64,000 nucleotides of DNA from Aureimonas glaciei (GCF_014643375.1 NZ_BMJJ01000001.1:310001-374000); one strand, 5' to 3'; positions 37,378 through 47,410 are shown, counted from the stretch's first letter. Notes: generated from the sequence alone by a model not told the origin. Numbers and translations are program-made.

Positions 37378-38745
37378 ATGGACCAGCGTCCCGTCCCGTT
37401 TCGCGCCCCCGCGCCCACGCCCCCGCCGGAGCAGCTGAAGCTTTTCAAATTCATCTATACGGCGGCGCGAAATCCCCTGCAGATCTGGAGCGAGAGGGCC
37501 TATCGCGAGCCCTTCCTGCGCGCCGACTGGCTGAAGGTGCCGACGATCATCGTCAACGATCCCTCTGCCATCCGCTATCTCCTCGTCGACAACGCCCAGA
37601 ACTACGCCATGCAGCCGCTGCGCCAGCGCCTTCTGCGCCCGGTCATGCGAGACGGACTTCTGACCGCCGAGGGTGAACTCTGGCGGCGCACCCGCCGGGC
37701 GCTGGCGCCGGTATTCACGCCGAGGAACATCGAGGGGTTTGCGCCCGTCATGCAGCGCCGGGCGGCGCGATTCGCCGAGACGCTCACGGCCCTGCCTGGA
37801 GGTCGGGCCGACATCGCCTACCAGATGACGCTGCTGACCTACGACGTCCTGCAGGCGACGCTCTTCACCGACGACATCGCCAGCGAGCCCGAGGAATTCG
37901 CCCGGTCGATGGAGCGCTTCATGGGCCGCATGGGGCGCGTGGATCCCCTCGATCTTCTCGATGCCCCGGCCTTCCTGCCGCGGCTGACGCGGATCATGGC
38001 CGGGCGGTCGCAGGCCTATTTCCGCCAGCTGATCGGCGCGACGATCGACCGCCGCATGGCGCTGGTCACCAGCGACCCGGATGCCGCGCCGCGCGATTTC
38101 CTGACGCTTCTGCTGGAAGCCGAGGGCCTGTCGCGCGCCGAGGTCGAGGACAACATCATCACCTTCATCGGCGCCGGCCACGAGACCACGGCGCGGGCGC
38201 TGGGCTGGACGCTGTACCTCCTCAGCCAGGCGCCGGAGGAGCGGGCGAAGGTCGAGGCCGAGCTCGACGCCCTGCTGCCGGGCCTCGGCGACGATCCGGC
38301 CACCTGGCTCGACCGGCTGGTGCACACGCGGGCGGTCTTCGAGGAAGCGATGCGCCTCTACCCGCCGGCCCCCTCGCTCAACCGGACGGCGCTTCGAGAC
38401 GACCGTTTTGGCGACCTGGCTATCCCCGCCGGCGCGTCGGTGCTGGTCATGCCCTGGCTCGTCCACCGGCACGAAGGCCTGTGGAAGGATCCCGCTTGCT
38501 TCGTGCCGGCGCGCTTCATGCCCGAGAACCGAGGGACGATCGACCGCTACCAGTACCTGCCCTTCGGCGTCGGTCCGCGCGTCTGCATCGGCCAGAGTTT
38601 CGCCATGCAGGAGGGCGTGATCCTCCTCGCCGAGCTGATGCGGCATCTGCGCTTCGACTTCGTCGGCGCGCGGCCGCCGTTTCCGATGCAGAAGATCACC
38701 GTCCAGCCCGATCGAGGTTTTCCGATGCGGGTGACGCGGCGCTGA
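37378..38745 (+). CDS. Cytochrome P450
   Basis: This 455-residue protein is a soluble P450 haem monooxygenase. The I-helix oxygen motif GAGHETTARAL is near residue 265 and the K-helix ExxR is EEAMR near 320. The PERF-like segment is VPARFMPENR, and the haem loop PFGVGPRVCIGQSFAMQEG (about 396-414) carries the axial Cys. No membrane anchor is seen. Redox partners and substrate are unknown. The architecture resembles CYP102-like haem domains and alphaproteobacterial P450s of general type, but I do not assign a CYP family. ATG follows AGAGGAGA. Confidence 0.93.
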   Translation: MDQRPVPFRAPAPTPPPEQLKLFKFIYTAARNPLQIWSERAYREPFLRADWLKVPTIIVNDPSAIRYLLVDNAQNYAMQPLRQRLLRPVMRDGLLTAEGELWRRTRRALAPVFTPRNIEGFAPVMQRRAARFAETLTALPGGRADIAYQMTLLTYDVLQATLFTDDIASEPEEFARSMERFMGRMGRVDPLDLLDAPAFLPRLTRIMAGRSQAYFRQLIGATIDRRMALVTSDPDAAPRDFLTLLLEAEGLSRAEVEDNIITFIGAGHETTARALGWTLYLLSQAPEERAKVEAELDALLPGLGDDPATWLDRLVHTRAVFEEAMRLYPPAPSLNRTALRDDRFGDLAIPAGASVLVMPWLVHRHEGLWKDPACFVPARFMPENRGTIDRYQYLPFGVGPRVCIGQSFAMQEGVILLAELMRHLRFDFVGARPPFPMQKITVQPDRGFPMRVTRR

Positions 38746-38797
38746 GCGCGCGCCTTCCCCGGACACGGCGACAGAAGCTGCCCTGCCGCTCAGCTGT

Positions 38798-38827
38798 CCC
38801 GGCGCCGCGTTGAGCAACGGCGCCGGG
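38798..38827. terminator. Possible hairpin between convergent P450 and cysK genes
   Basis: CCCGGCGCCG (38798-38807) pairs with CGGCGCCGGG (38818-38827) over a 10-base loop. No T-run follows on either strand, so termination would not be of the classic type. Confidence 0.4.
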
Positions 38828-38850
38828 GTCAAGCAAGCGGCGAGCGCCCG

Positions 38851-39876
38851 TCAGATCGACGGCGCGCCTTTCGGCGGGGTCACCGGCTCGTCCTCGACGA
38901 GGCCGTCGAACAGGGCCGTCGAAAGATAGCGCTCGGCGAAGGAGGGGATGATGACGACGATGTTCTTGCCCTCGTTCTCTGGCCGCAGACCCACCTTGAT
39001 CGCGGCGGCGAGCGCGGCGCCGGAGGAGATGCCGACCGGCACGCCCTCGAGCCGGGCGACGAGCCGGGCGTATTCGAAGGCGGTGTCGTTGCCGACCGTC
39101 ACCACCTCGTCGTAGATCCCGCGGTCGAGAACGCCCGGCGCAAATCCCGCGCCGATGCCCTGGATCTTGTGCGGTCCGGGCGTGCCGCCGGACAGGACAG
39201 GCGAGGCTTCCGGCTCGACGGCGATGATCTGCAGGGCGGGATTGCGGGCCTTCAACACCTGGCCGGCGCCGGTGATGGTGCCGCCGGTGCCGATGCCGGA
39301 AACGAAGATGTCGACCTTGCCCCCGGTATCGTTCCAGATCTCCTCGGCCGTCGTCACCCGGTGGATCTCGGGATTGGCGGCGTTCTCGAACTGCTGCGGG
39401 ATGACGGCGCCTGGAATGTCCTTCAGGAGTTCCTCGGCCTTGGCGATGGCGCCCTTCATGCCCTTGGCGCCCTCGGTGAGGACGAGCTCGGCGCCGAGCA
39501 GGCGCAGCATCTTGCGGCGCTCGACCGACATCGTCTCCGGCATGGTGAGGATCAGCTGATAGCCCTTGGCAGCGGCGGCGAAGGCGAGGCCGATGCCGGT
39601 ATTGCCCGAGGTCGGCTCGATCAGCGTGGTTTTGCCCGGCGTGATCGTGCCGGCCGCCTCCAGCGCCTCGATCATGGCGACGCCGATGCGGTCCTTGACG
39701 CTGGAGGTGGGGTTGAAGAATTCGAGCTTGGCGAGGAGGTTCGCCTTCACGCCCTTCTCGCGCGCCAGCTTGTCGAGGCGCACGATCGGCGTGTCGCCGA
39801 TCGTGTCGACGATGGAATCATAGATCCGCCCGCGCCCGTGCGTGCGTGCCTTGGTCTCATTCACTGGCTTGTCCAT
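38851..39876 (-). CDS. cysK: Cysteine synthase A
   Basis: CysK makes cysteine from O-acetylserine and sulfide with PLP. The 341-residue product has the PLP Lys in [11 protein letters not shown] (about residue 60), the substrate loop [11 protein letters not shown] (about 88-98), the phosphate-binding [10 protein letters not shown] (about 197) and [11 protein letters not shown] chose ATG at 39876, which has AGGGAG upstream and gives the family N-terminus. The longer open frame to 40296 is GC-driven. The N-terminal 20 residues are an extra tail compared with E. coli. Confidence 0.94.
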   Translation of the reverse strand: MDKPVNETKARTHGRGRIYDSIVDTIGDTPIVRLDKLAREKGVKANLLAKLEFFNPTSSVKDRIGVAMIEALEAAGTITPGKTTLIEPTSGNTGIGLAFAAAAKGYQLILTMPETMSVERRKMLRLLGAELVLTEGAKGMKGAIAKAEELLKDIPGAVIPQQFENAANPEIHRVTTAEEIWNDTGGKVDIFVSGIGTGGTITGAGQVLKARNPALQIIAVEPEASPVLSGGTPGPHKIQGIGAGFAPGVLDRGIYDEVVTVGNDTAFEYARLVARLEGVPVGISSGAALAAAIKVGLRPENEGKNIVVIIPSFAERYLSTALFDGLVEDEPVTPPKGAPSI

Positions 39877-40264
39877 ACCTGTCGCTCCCTGTTCCGATGC
39901 ATGCTGGGAAGGCGGCCGGTCGCCGGCATGGCCGATGCGCCGGGACCGCTCCCGCTTCCCGTCCACAATAGGGCAAACCGCGCGGTTCGCGAGACCCAGG
40001 GCTTTCGGATGCGGCACGGGAGACGAAACATCTTTCCGGCGGCCTGCCGAATCGGGCACGGCCTTTCCTGCCGCGTCGAGATGCGCGGGCGAGACGGAGG
40101 CCCCGGACCGGCCCCGGAGCAGGGGCGGCAGGCGCCGCTGCGGCTCTCCTGGCGGTCTCCCGCAAATGAATCGACGACACGCGCAAGTCGAGTGTCTGAA
40201 TTCACACTTCGGCAAGGCGGCACGGCCACAGTCGAATCCTGTTCTGTTCCGAGAGGCTAACGTC
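39877..40264. other. Divergent region between cysK and the second GGDEF gene
   Basis: These 388 bp hold no recognisable gene. An ATG at 40167 in frame with the GGDEF gene lacks a ribosome binding site and would precede the membrane segments with a charged tail. I could not place a promoter with confidence. Confidence 0.5.
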
Positions 40265-41113
40265 TTGTCCCAGCATCTGGAATCCATCAAGCGCATCTGC
40301 TTCGAGACGCTCGGGCTGACGGCGGCGATGGGGGCCGTGACGGTGGTCGCTGCCTATCACTACTTCGATGGTTTCGGCTTCGAGTCCGCCCGGGCGGCCG
40401 TCGTGTTCTCGCTCAGCGCCATCTTCCTCAGCGCCGTGCCCATCCAGATCTACATCATCGCCCGCGTGGCCGGCCTGCGCGCGGACAATACCGTGCTGTT
40501 CGACAAGGCGACGCGCGACGGGCTGACCAAGGTTTTGAACAAGACGACCTTCCGGGCGGAGGTGGAAGGCGAGCTGCGCCATCTCGGCCGGCGCCGGACC
40601 GACGGCCAGTCCTTCACGCTGCTGATTCTCGACGCCGACCACTTCAAGCGTATCAATGACCGGCTCGGCCACGCCACCGGCGACCAGGCGCTGATCGCCA
40701 TCGCCACGACACTGCGGCGCTCGTTGCGCCAGGACGACATCGTCGGTCGGATCGGCGGCGAGGAGTTCGGCATCCTTCTGCGCAATGCCGGATTCGAGGA
40801 GGCCCGCCTCGTTGCCGAACGGCTGCGCGTGGCGATCAACGGGCTCACCGTCGGCCCGATCGCCCAGCCGACCCGGCTGTCGGTCAGCCTCGGCGGCGTC
40901 ACCTTCCAGAACGCGATGCCCTACGACATGATCTATCGGGCCGCCGACGCCAACCTCTATAAGGCCAAGCGGAACGGTCGCAATCGCGTCGACCTTGCCA
41001 ACATGGCGCGCCTCGTTCGCCGTCCCGGCGACAATACGGGCGCCACGGGGGCGTTGACGCGCGAGCTCGCGGGCACCGTGGTGCGCGATGGCGGCCGCCA
41101 GCGCGCGGGATAG
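40265..41113 (+). CDS. Diguanylate cyclase with two membrane segments
   Basis: This 282-residue protein has two N-terminal membrane segments (about residues 12-33 and 40-67) and a GGDEF domain (about 80-240). The active motif is IGGEEFGIL and the inhibitory site is intact (RQDD, five residues before it), so c-di-GMP synthesis with product inhibition is expected. The start is TTG at 40265, with GAGAGG eight bases upstream. ATG at 40167 is the alternative. The C-terminal 35 residues are disordered. It has no obvious sensor domain beyond the membrane part. Confidence 0.87.
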   Translation: MSQHLESIKRICFETLGLTAAMGAVTVVAAYHYFDGFGFESARAAVVFSLSAIFLSAVPIQIYIIARVAGLRADNTVLFDKATRDGLTKVLNKTTFRAEVEGELRHLGRRRTDGQSFTLLILDADHFKRINDRLGHATGDQALIAIATTLRRSLRQDDIVGRIGGEEFGILLRNAGFEEARLVAERLRVAINGLTVGPIAQPTRLSVSLGGVTFQNAMPYDMIYRAADANLYKAKRNGRNRVDLANMARLVRRPGDNTGATGALTRELAGTVVRDGGRQRAG

Positions 41114-41160
41114 ACGGCCCCCTACCGCCCGGGACCGCCGCCAAAGCCAGAGGCCGCGTC

Positions 41161-41610
41161 TCACACGCCCGTGGAGCCGAAACCGCCGCTGCCGCGCGCG
41201 CTCTCGTCCAGCGCGTCGACCGCCTCGAAGGCGGCCACGACCACTGGCGCGATGACGATCTGGGCGATGCGGTCGCCATGCCGAATGGTGAAGTCGGCTT
41301 CCCCGTGATTGACGAGGATCGCCATCACCTCGCCGCGATAGTCGCTGTCGACCGTGCCGGGCGCGTTGAGGACGGTGACGCCGTGCTTGGCGGCCAGGCC
41401 GGAGCGCGGCCGCACCTGCATCTCGAACCCTTCGGGGACGGCGACCTGCAGGCCGGACGGCACCAGCGCCCGTGCGCCGGGCTCGAGCACCAGGGGCTCG
41501 GCCAAGGCCGCCATCAGGTCCGCGCCTGCGGCGCCAGGGCTCTGGTAAGCGGGCAAAGGCAGGTCGCCGGCATGGGGCAGGCGGACGAAGCGGACGATGG
41601 GGGCGGTCAC
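41161..41610 (-). CDS. dut: dUTP diphosphatase
   Basis: Dut hydrolyses dUTP to dUMP, keeping uracil out of DNA and feeding dTMP synthesis. The 149-residue trimeric-type enzyme has all five motifs: [45 protein letters not shown] and the C-terminal GSGGFGSTG. The GTG start overlaps the coaBC stop. The coaBC-dut pair is conserved in Proteobacteria. Confidence 0.96.
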   Translation of the reverse strand: MTAPIVRFVRLPHAGDLPLPAYQSPGAAGADLMAALAEPLVLEPGARALVPSGLQVAVPEGFEMQVRPRSGLAAKHGVTVLNAPGTVDSDYRGEVMAILVNHGEADFTIRHGDRIAQIVIAPVVVAAFEAVDALDESARGSGGFGSTGV

Positions 41611-42830
41611 GGGGCAGTCTCCAAAAGCACGGCCAGGCGGTCCGCCAGTTTTTCGGCGACCGCTTCCTTCGTCATCTGCGGCCAGGCCTCGCTGCCCGAC
41701 CTTGTCACGAGATGGACGGTGTTCGTCGCCCCGCCCATGACGCCCTGGTCGGCGCCCCCCTTCGAGACGTCGTTGGCGACGATCATGTCGGCGCCCTTGC
41801 GGTCGAGCTTGGCGACGGCGTTGGCGAGGAGGTCGTTGGTCTCGGCGGCGAAGCCGACGACGAGGCGCGGCCGCGCGCGGTGGTGGCCGGTGGTGGCGAG
41901 GATGTCCGGATTTTCGACCAGCGCCAGCGCCGGCGGGCCGCCCGGTCCCTTTTTCATCTTGCTGTCGGCGGCATCAGCGCTGCGCCAGTCGGCCACCGCC
42001 GCGACGAAGACGGCGATGTCGGCCGGCAGTGCATCTTCCACCGCCGCCAGCATCTCGCGCGCGGTTTCCACCGCAACGAGATCGACGCCCGCCGGCGTCG
42101 CGATCGTGACCGGGCCGGAGACGAGGGTCACCCGCGCGCCACGACGAGCGAGGGCCGCGGCGATGGCGTGGCCCTGGCGGCCGGAAGAGCGGTTGGCGAT
42201 GTAGCGCACCGGGTCAATCGGCTCGTGCGTCGGCCCTGAGGTGACCACCGCGTGCCGCCCGCTGAGGCTTTGTGCGACGGGGGAAAGGAGTTCTTCCAGC
42301 GCGGCAACGATCTCCAGCGGCTCGGCCATGCGGCCGAGGCCCGCTTCGTTCTTCTCCGCCATCTCGCCGGCTCTCGGGCCGACGACATGCACGCCGTCGG
42401 CCTCGAGCTGCGCCAGATTGCGGCGCGTAGCGGGATGATCCCACATGGCCGGGTTCATCGCCGGAGCGATGAGGACGGGCACGCGCGCCGCCAGGAGCAC
42501 GGCCGCGGCCAGATCGTCGGCTCGCCCTGTCGCCAGCATCGCCATGCGGTCTGCCGTCGCCGGCGCGACGACGATGGCGTCGCAGTCGCGGGCGAGCCGG
42601 ATATGGCCGACATCCTGCTCGTCCTCGCGGTCGAACAGCTCGCCATAGACATGCCCCCCGGCGAGCGCGCCGACCGACAAAGCGGTGACGAATTCGCCGG
42701 CCGCCCGCGTCATCACCGGAATCACCGTCGCGCCGCGCTCGCGCAGCCGGCGGATGAGATCCAGCGCCTTGTAGGCGGCGATGCCGCCGCCGACGACGAG
42801 GAGGATGCGCTTGGCCGAAAGCGTATTCAC
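41607..42830 (-). CDS. coaBC: CoaBC: phosphopantothenoylcysteine synthetase/decarboxylase
   Basis: CoaBC is bifunctional in coenzyme A synthesis. The 407-residue product has an N-terminal flavin decarboxylase ([45 protein letters not shown]). A C-terminal synthetase follows ([38 protein letters not shown]). I chose GTG at 42830 (reads [12 protein letters not shown]), which gives the standard N-terminus. This GTG overlaps the stop of the vapC gene as GTGA. CoaBC is essential in most bacteria, so coupling to a toxin gene is notable. Confidence 0.93.
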   Translation of the reverse strand: MNTLSAKRILLVVGGGIAAYKALDLIRRLRERGATVIPVMTRAAGEFVTALSVGALAGGHVYGELFDREDEQDVGHIRLARDCDAIVVAPATADRMAMLATGRADDLAAAVLLAARVPVLIAPAMNPAMWDHPATRRNLAQLEADGVHVVGPRAGEMAEKNEAGLGRMAEPLEIVAALEELLSPVAQSLSGRHAVVTSGPTHEPIDPVRYIANRSSGRQGHAIAAALARRGARVTLVSGPVTIATPAGVDLVAVETAREMLAAVEDALPADIAVFVAAVADWRSADAADSKMKKGPGGPPALALVENPDILATTGHHRARPRLVVGFAAETNDLLANAVAKLDRKGADMIVANDVSKGGADQGVMGGATNTVHLVTRSGSEAWPQMTKEAVAEKLADRLAVLLETAP

Positions 42831-43252
42831 GATGCAGTATCCCAGGGATTGATCAGCGACAGGCCGACGCCCTCGAAATCCCGGACGTTCCGGGTGGCGA
42901 GCGTGGCCCCGTGCTCCAGCACGGTCCCGGCGATGAGGCAATCGGGAATTTCCACGGGGCGCCCCATCTGCCGTCGTCTGACAAAAATATCGGCAGCGTG
43001 TTCCGCTGTCGCGGGTCCGAACGGCAGCAGAGGCCCGAACAACCCGGCGTCCTTGATCTCCCGATAGGCAAGCTCAAGCCTTTGCCGTCTCGCCGAGGGC
43101 GGAAGGAGTTTCAGACCAAAGCGGATTTCGAAGAGGGTGACGGAACTCAGCGCAACGTCTGTTCGGTCGAGTGACATGAACCACGACGCCACCACCGTCG
43201 CGGGCGCAGGCTTGATCAACTCGGAGACGAGATTGGTGTCGAGGATGATCAT
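42827..43252 (-). CDS. VapC/FitB-type PIN-domain toxin
   Basis: This 141-residue protein is a PIN-domain endoribonuclease toxin. Acidic active-site residues appear in IILDTNLVSELIKP (Asp5), SSVTLFEIRFGL (Glu), IPDCLIAGTVLEHGATLATRNVRDFEGVG (Asp in PDCLIA, Asp in RDF). The family cleaves tRNA or other RNA when the antitoxin is lost. Its ATG overlaps the antitoxin stop, and its own stop overlaps the coaBC GTG. It is intact in length and motifs. Type-II TA modules of this kind are mobile among bacteria. Confidence 0.88.
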   Translation of the reverse strand: MIILDTNLVSELIKPAPATVVASWFMSLDRTDVALSSVTLFEIRFGLKLLPPSARRQRLELAYREIKDAGLFGPLLPFGPATAEHAADIFVRRRQMGRPVEIPDCLIAGTVLEHGATLATRNVRDFEGVGLSLINPWDTAS

Positions 43253-43521
43253 TCACCGAGATCGACGGGTCGCATTTTCCACGACTTGCGGTCGGGTAGT
43301 TCCAGTTCGAAATCGATGCCGCCGCCAATTTCCTCTTTGAATCGCTGCAGGCGTTCCCACGCAGTCTCGCGTGAAATGTCCTCGGCCGATCCCGGCGCTT
43401 CCACCCCGGCGCCCAGCAGTCGCCGGGCTTCGTCTTCAGCCGACACGCCTTTGCGCGCGGCTTGCGCCTCCAGCGCCTTCATCACGCCGTCGTCGAGGTT
43501 GTGGATCGTCATGCTCGCCAT
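43249..43521 (-). CDS. VapB/FitA-type antitoxin
   Basis: This 90-residue protein has an N-terminal ribbon-helix-helix of the FitA type (MTIHNLDDGVMKALEAQAARKGVSAEDEARRLL), which would bind the operon operator. Its C-terminus (SWKMRPVDLGE region) should wrap the toxin active site. I chose ATG at 43521, with GGAGGG seven bases upstream; ATG at 43512 is possible. A promoter fits directly upstream (43550-43578). Confidence 0.85.
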   Translation of the reverse strand: MASMTIHNLDDGVMKALEAQAARKGVSAEDEARRLLGAGVEAPGSAEDISRETAWERLQRFKEEIGGGIDFELELPDRKSWKMRPVDLGE

Positions 43522-43549
43522 GCTGCGCCCTCCGGCCTGACCGGCGGGA

Positions 43550-43578
43550 ATTCTAGGACCGGGGCGGACCGCTGGCAA
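43550..43578 (-). promoter_or_regulatory. Promoter candidate for vapBC (and coaBC)
   Basis: On the - strand TTGCCA (43578-43573) and TAGAAT (43555-43550) are 17 bases apart, just after the ubiB stop and about 30 bp before the antitoxin ATG. It would give the module its own transcript, which could continue into coaBC and dut. Confidence 0.55.
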
Positions 43579-43584
43579 CGTCTC

Positions 43585-45168
43585 TCACGTCAACAGTCCG
43601 ACCGCGATCCCGACCAGCGCCAGCGCCGTCACCCATTGCGCGATGTGGCCGGAAATGATGCCGAGGCGGGTGTCCTGGGCGAGCTCCACCAGCGTGTCGT
43701 CGTTGATGCGCAGGCCGTTCTCGATCAGCTCGGGCATCTGGTGGGCGAGGATCTCGATGCCGTCGGCAAACTGCGGCAGGCGCTTGGCGATGCGCATCAG
43801 GGCTTCCAGCCCGTCGCGGGCGTCGCGCAGCTTCGCCGCCGGCCCGAGCTCGGACAGGATGTATTCCGACACGACCGGCTCGGCCGCGACCCACATGTTG
43901 AATTTCGGGTCGAAGGAGCGGGCGACGCCCTCGACGACGACCATGGTCTTCTGCAGGAGGATGAGCTCGGGCCGCGTGCGCATCTCGAACAGCTCGGTCA
44001 CCTCGAACAGCAGCGTCAGCAGGTGGCCCATCGAGATGGTCTCGGCCGGCTGGCCGTGGATCGGCTCGCCGATCGCGCGCAGTGCCTGCGCGAAGGACAG
44101 GACGTCCTGGTTGCGCGGCACGTAGCCCGCCTCGAAATGCACCTCGGCGACGCGCTTGTAGTCGCGGCGGATGAAGCCGTAGAGGATTTCGGCGAGGAAC
44201 CGCCGGGAATCGGCGCTGAGCCGGCCGACGATGCCGAGGTCGACGGCGACGATGGTGCCGTCCGGCGCGACGAAGAGATTGCCCGGATGCATGTCGGCAT
44301 GGAAGAAGCCGTCGCGCATCGAGTGGCGCAGGAAAGACTGCACGACGTTGACGCCGAGCGCCGGCAGGTCGTGGCCGGCCGCCGTCACCGCGGCGACGTC
44401 GTTCATTTTGATGCCGTCGATCCACTCCATCGTCAAAACGTCGCGGCCGGTGCGCTCCCAATCGATGGTCGGCACCCGGAAATACGGGTCGTCCGCGACG
44501 TTCTCGGCCATTTCCGAGGAAGCGGCGGCCTCGAGCCTCAGATCCATCTCGATCCGCGTCGACTGCGCCAGCGTCTCGACCACGGCGATCGGCCGCAGCC
44601 GCCGCGAGGATTTGACGAAGCGCTCGAGAAAGCGGGCGATGAAGGCGAAGGCCTCGAGCTCGCGCAGGAAGCGCAGGCGTACGCCAGGGCGGATGACCTT
44701 GACCGCAACGTCGCGCTCGCGCCCTTCGCGGTCGCGCACCCGCGCCCGGTGGACCTGCGCGATGGAGGCGGCGCCGACGACCTCGCCGAACTCCAGGTAG
44801 AGGTCGTCGATGCGCCGCCCGAGCGAGACCTCGATCTCGGCGATCGCCTCCGCCTTGGGGAAGGGCGGCACGCTGTCCTGAAGGCTCGCCAGCTCCCCCG
44901 CGATCTTGAGCCCGACGATGTCGGGCCGCGTCGCCAGGAACTGGCCGAGTTTGACATAGGAGGGTCCGAGCCGGTTCAGCGCCCGCGACAGCTTGATCGA
45001 GCGCTCCGCCTCGTCGGCGGATTTGCGCGCCATGAGGCCGGCGAGGCGATAGGCCAGCAAGGGGCCGGCCGTCAGGCCATCGGAAGGCAGCGAGGAGACG
45101 ACGCCTTCGCGCGCCAGAACATAGGCGGCGCGCACCAGCGCCAGGATGCCGAGGACGGGATTGGCCAC
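43585..45168 (-). CDS. ubiB: UbiB, ABC1-family atypical kinase for ubiquinone synthesis
   Basis: UbiB belongs to the ADCK/ABC1 kinase-like family and supports ubiquinone synthesis at the inner membrane. The 527-residue product has the KxGQ motif (VKLGQFLATRPDIVG, about residues 70-85), the Ala-rich loop VGAASIAQVHRA (about 128-139), VAVKVIRPG, the catalytic-loop FHADMHPGNLFV (about 292-303) and DLGIVGRL. A C-terminal hydrophobic segment (WVTALALVGIAVGLL) anchors it. It lies 6 bp downstream of ubiE in the same operon. Confidence 0.95.
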   Translation of the reverse strand: MANPVLGILALVRAAYVLAREGVVSSLPSDGLTAGPLLAYRLAGLMARKSADEAERSIKLSRALNRLGPSYVKLGQFLATRPDIVGLKIAGELASLQDSVPPFPKAEAIAEIEVSLGRRIDDLYLEFGEVVGAASIAQVHRARVRDREGRERDVAVKVIRPGVRLRFLRELEAFAFIARFLERFVKSSRRLRPIAVVETLAQSTRIEMDLRLEAAASSEMAENVADDPYFRVPTIDWERTGRDVLTMEWIDGIKMNDVAAVTAAGHDLPALGVNVVQSFLRHSMRDGFFHADMHPGNLFVAPDGTIVAVDLGIVGRLSADSRRFLAEILYGFIRRDYKRVAEVHFEAGYVPRNQDVLSFAQALRAIGEPIHGQPAETISMGHLLTLLFEVTELFEMRTRPELILLQKTMVVVEGVARSFDPKFNMWVAAEPVVSEYILSELGPAAKLRDARDGLEALMRIAKRLPQFADGIEILAHQMPELIENGLRINDDTLVELAQDTRLGIISGHIAQWVTALALVGIAVGLLT

Positions 45169-45174
45169 CTTGCG

Positions 45175-45954
45175 CTACAGCTTCCAGCCGGAATGCATCG
45201 CCGCGATGCCGCCGGACAGGTTGCGGTGCGTCACGCGTTCGAAGCCCGCCTGCCGGATGGCGGTCTCGAAATTCGCCTGGTTGGGGAAGCGGCGGATCGA
45301 TTCGACGAGGTATTCGTAGGACTCTCGGTCGCCGGCGACGACCTTGCCGATCGCCGGAATCGCCTTGAACGACCAGGCCTCATACAGCTTGTCGAGCACC
45401 GGCAGATCGACCTCGGAGAATTCCAGGCACAGGAACCGTCCGCCCGGCTTCAGCACGCGAAAAGCTTCGGCGAGCGCCAGGTCGATGCGCGGCACGTTGC
45501 GGATGCCGAAGGCGATCGTATAGGCGTCGAAGGCGCTGTCCGGCAGGTCGAGGCTTTCGGCATTGCCTTCGACGAAGGTGAGATTGTCCGACAGCTTGCG
45601 CTTTTCCGCCCGCTCGGCGCCGACGGCCAGCATCGAGCCGTTGATGTCGAGCACCGTGCCCGTCGCCGCGCCGTTCGAGGCCTCGACGATGCGGAAGGCG
45701 ATGTCGCCGGTGCCGCCGGCGACGTCGACGAAGCGCCAACCGGGGCGCTTGGACGGGGCGAGCCAGGAGACCATGGCCGATTTCCAGATCCGGTGCAGGC
45801 CGCCCGACATCAGGTCGTTCATCAGGTCGTAGCGCTCGGCGACGCGGTGGAACACCTCGTTGACGCGCGCCTGCTTCTCGCTGGCACCGCCGACGGACTC
45901 AAAGCCGTAGGTCGTCTCCATTCCCTCGGCACCGGTAACGCGGCTTCGCGACAT
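45175..45954 (-). CDS. ubiE: UbiE, ubiquinone/menaquinone C-methyltransferase
   Basis: UbiE methylates demethylmenaquinol or 2-octaprenyl-6-methoxy-benzoquinol using SAM. The 259-residue product has [24 protein letters not shown] near the start, the SAM motif [15 protein letters not shown] (about residues 75-89), and [20 protein letters not shown] and [15 protein letters not shown] at the end. I chose ATG at 45954. A start 11 codons later (METTYGF) also fits the family, and the ORF to 46092 is too long. It is divergent from mutM. Confidence 0.94.
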   Translation of the reverse strand: MSRSRVTGAEGMETTYGFESVGGASEKQARVNEVFHRVAERYDLMNDLMSGGLHRIWKSAMVSWLAPSKRPGWRFVDVAGGTGDIAFRIVEASNGAATGTVLDINGSMLAVGAERAEKRKLSDNLTFVEGNAESLDLPDSAFDAYTIAFGIRNVPRIDLALAEAFRVLKPGGRFLCLEFSEVDLPVLDKLYEAWSFKAIPAIGKVVAGDRESYEYLVESIRRFPNQANFETAIRQAGFERVTHRNLSGGIAAMHSGWKL

Positions 45955-46127
45955 CTCTTGAACCTTCTGACGGACCAGCGCCGTTCGGCGCGGGCGGTGG
46001 GCGGGAGCGATCGAGCGCCGGCCTGCGCTTCCTCTAGCGGAACGGAAGCGGACAGGCCATGTCTGGCGTCCACAGACTTGGCGCCGCCCCACGCGGACGA
46101 CACCTTTTTCCGAGGACTTAAGCTGCC

Positions 46128-47030
46128 ATGCCCGAATTGCCAGAGGTGGAGACGGTTCGCCGCGGCCTGCAGCCCTTCATGGAAGGGGCGCTGATCCGCC
46201 GCGTCGAGCTGAAGCGCCCGGACCTGCGCTTTCCCTTGCCGGAGAATTTCGCCGGCCGGCTCGAGGGCCGGCGGATCGAGAGCCTCGGGCGGCGGGCGAA
46301 ATACCTCTTGGCGCACATCGCCGATGATTCCGCGGGGTTGATGCTGGCCATGCATCTCGGCATGTCCGGCTCGTTCCGGATGGAATCACCTGATGCCTCG
46401 ATCCTTCCCGGCGCCTTCCACCATCCGCGCTCGGAGGCGCGCACCCACGACCACGTGCTGTTCCACCTCGATTCGCCGCAATGGGGGGATCTCACCGTCG
46501 TCTTCAACGATCCCCGCCGCTTCGGCTACATGACGCTGCACGATGCCGGCGACATGGAGAACCATCCCCATCTCGGCGCCCTCGGGATCGAGCCGACCGG
46601 CAATGCGCTCGACGGCGCGGCGCTGGCACCAATGTTTGCCGGCAAGGCGGCGCCCCTGAAGGCGGTGCTGCTCGACCAGAAGCTGATTGCGGGCCTCGGC
46701 AATATCTATGTCTGCGAGGCGCTGTGGCGGGCAAAGCTGTCGCCGCGCCGCGCCGCCGGCACTTTGGTGCGCAAGGACGGCCAGCCGACGGCGCGGCTGA
46801 ACCTCCTCGCCACCCAGATCCGCGAAACCATCGCCGACGCCATCGAAGCCGGCGGCTCGTCGCTGCGCGACTACCGCCAGGCCGACGGCTCGCTCGGCTA
46901 TTTCCAGCATTCCTTCGCGGTCTACGACCGCGAGGACCAGCCCTGCCGCCATCCCGGCTGCCGCGGCATCGTCGCCCGCCTCGTCCAGTCCGGCCGCTCG
47001 ACTTTCTTCTGTCCGGTCTGCCAGCGCTGA
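46128..47030 (+). CDS. mutM: Formamidopyrimidine-DNA glycosylase
   Basis: MutM (Fpg) removes 8-oxoguanine and cuts the strand by beta/delta elimination. The 300-residue product begins [13 protein letters not shown], with catalytic Pro2 and Glu3. It has the H2TH region ([20 protein letters not shown], about residues 183-202) and a four-Cys zinc finger at the C-terminus ([10 protein letters not shown] through FFCPVCQR). It is divergent from ubiE, the usual Rhizobiales order. Confidence 0.97.
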   Translation: MPELPEVETVRRGLQPFMEGALIRRVELKRPDLRFPLPENFAGRLEGRRIESLGRRAKYLLAHIADDSAGLMLAMHLGMSGSFRMESPDASILPGAFHHPRSEARTHDHVLFHLDSPQWGDLTVVFNDPRRFGYMTLHDAGDMENHPHLGALGIEPTGNALDGAALAPMFAGKAAPLKAVLLDQKLIAGLGNIYVCEALWRAKLSPRRAAGTLVRKDGQPTARLNLLATQIRETIADAIEAGGSSLRDYRQADGSLGYFQHSFAVYDREDQPCRHPGCRGIVARLVQSGRSTFFCPVCQR

Positions 47031-47080
47031 ACCCGCTTGGCGCCCTGGGCCGCTCCCGCTCTTCTCGATGTCAGTGACCA

Positions 47081-47108
47081 TTGACAAGCCTCTGTATCAT
47101 CATACGAT
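47081..47108 (+). promoter_or_regulatory. higBA promoter
   Basis: TTGACA (47081-47086) is a perfect -35. TACGAT (47103-47108) follows after 16 bases. The palindrome at 47090-47114 covers the spacer and -10, so repressor binding would block transcription. Confidence 0.75.
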
Positions 47109-47114
47109 ACAGAG
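47090..47114 (+). promoter_or_regulatory. higBA operator palindrome
   Basis: CTCTGTATC (47090-47098) and GATACAGAG (47106-47114) are perfect inverted 9-bp arms with a 7-base spacer. Position over the -10 and upstream of the toxin gene fits an autoregulatory operator for the XRE-type antitoxin. Confidence 0.8.
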
Positions 47115-47128
47115 AGGAGGCTGACAGG

Positions 47129-47410
47129 GTGATCGTTTCGACCAGAGGCCGGTTTGTCGAAGCGGTGGCGGCCGGTCGGGCGCCGAAGGGCTTTCCGGCA
47201 GACATCGTTTCCAGAGCCGAGCGCCGGCTGCGGGCGCTGCATTTTGCCGAGGATCTGAATGATCTGCGATCCCCGCCGGGAAACCATCTGGAGAAGCTTT
47301 CTGGAGAAAGGCAGGGGCAGCATTCGATCCGCATCAACGACCAGTGGCGCATCTGCTTCCGCTGGACGGATGCTGGTGCCGAGGATGTCGAGATCGTCGA
47401 CTATCATTGA
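47129..47410 (+). CDS. higB: HigB-type toxin (RelE/ParE fold)
   Basis: This 93-residue protein resembles HigB ribosome-dependent mRNA interferases. LHFAEDLNDLRSPPGNHLEKLSGERQGQHSIRINDQWRICFRW is the core (about residues 47-90), with the family pattern of L-x-L-x-G then S-I-R-I-N-x-Q-W-R-I. It ends EIVDYH. I chose GTG at 47129, with GAGGAGG upstream; the ORF start at 47081 lies in the promoter. The antitoxin follows 18 bp later. Order toxin-then-antitoxin is the Hig pattern. Confidence 0.88.
   Translation: MIVSTRGRFVEAVAAGRAPKGFPADIVSRAERRLRALHFAEDLNDLRSPPGNHLEKLSGERQGQHSIRINDQWRICFRWTDAGAEDVEIVDYH

Noticed and set aside
39877-40296. Extended N-terminus of cysK to 40296
   Set aside because: CysK proteins begin near the chosen ATG, which has AGGGAG upstream. 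The extension is Arg/Pro low complexity and crosses the divergent promoter region.
43462-46194. 910-codon + strand frame opposite ubiB and ubiE
   Set aside because: Both opposite genes carry complete catalytic motifs. The + frame is Arg/Asp-rich, low complexity, and has no ribosome binding site or known domain.
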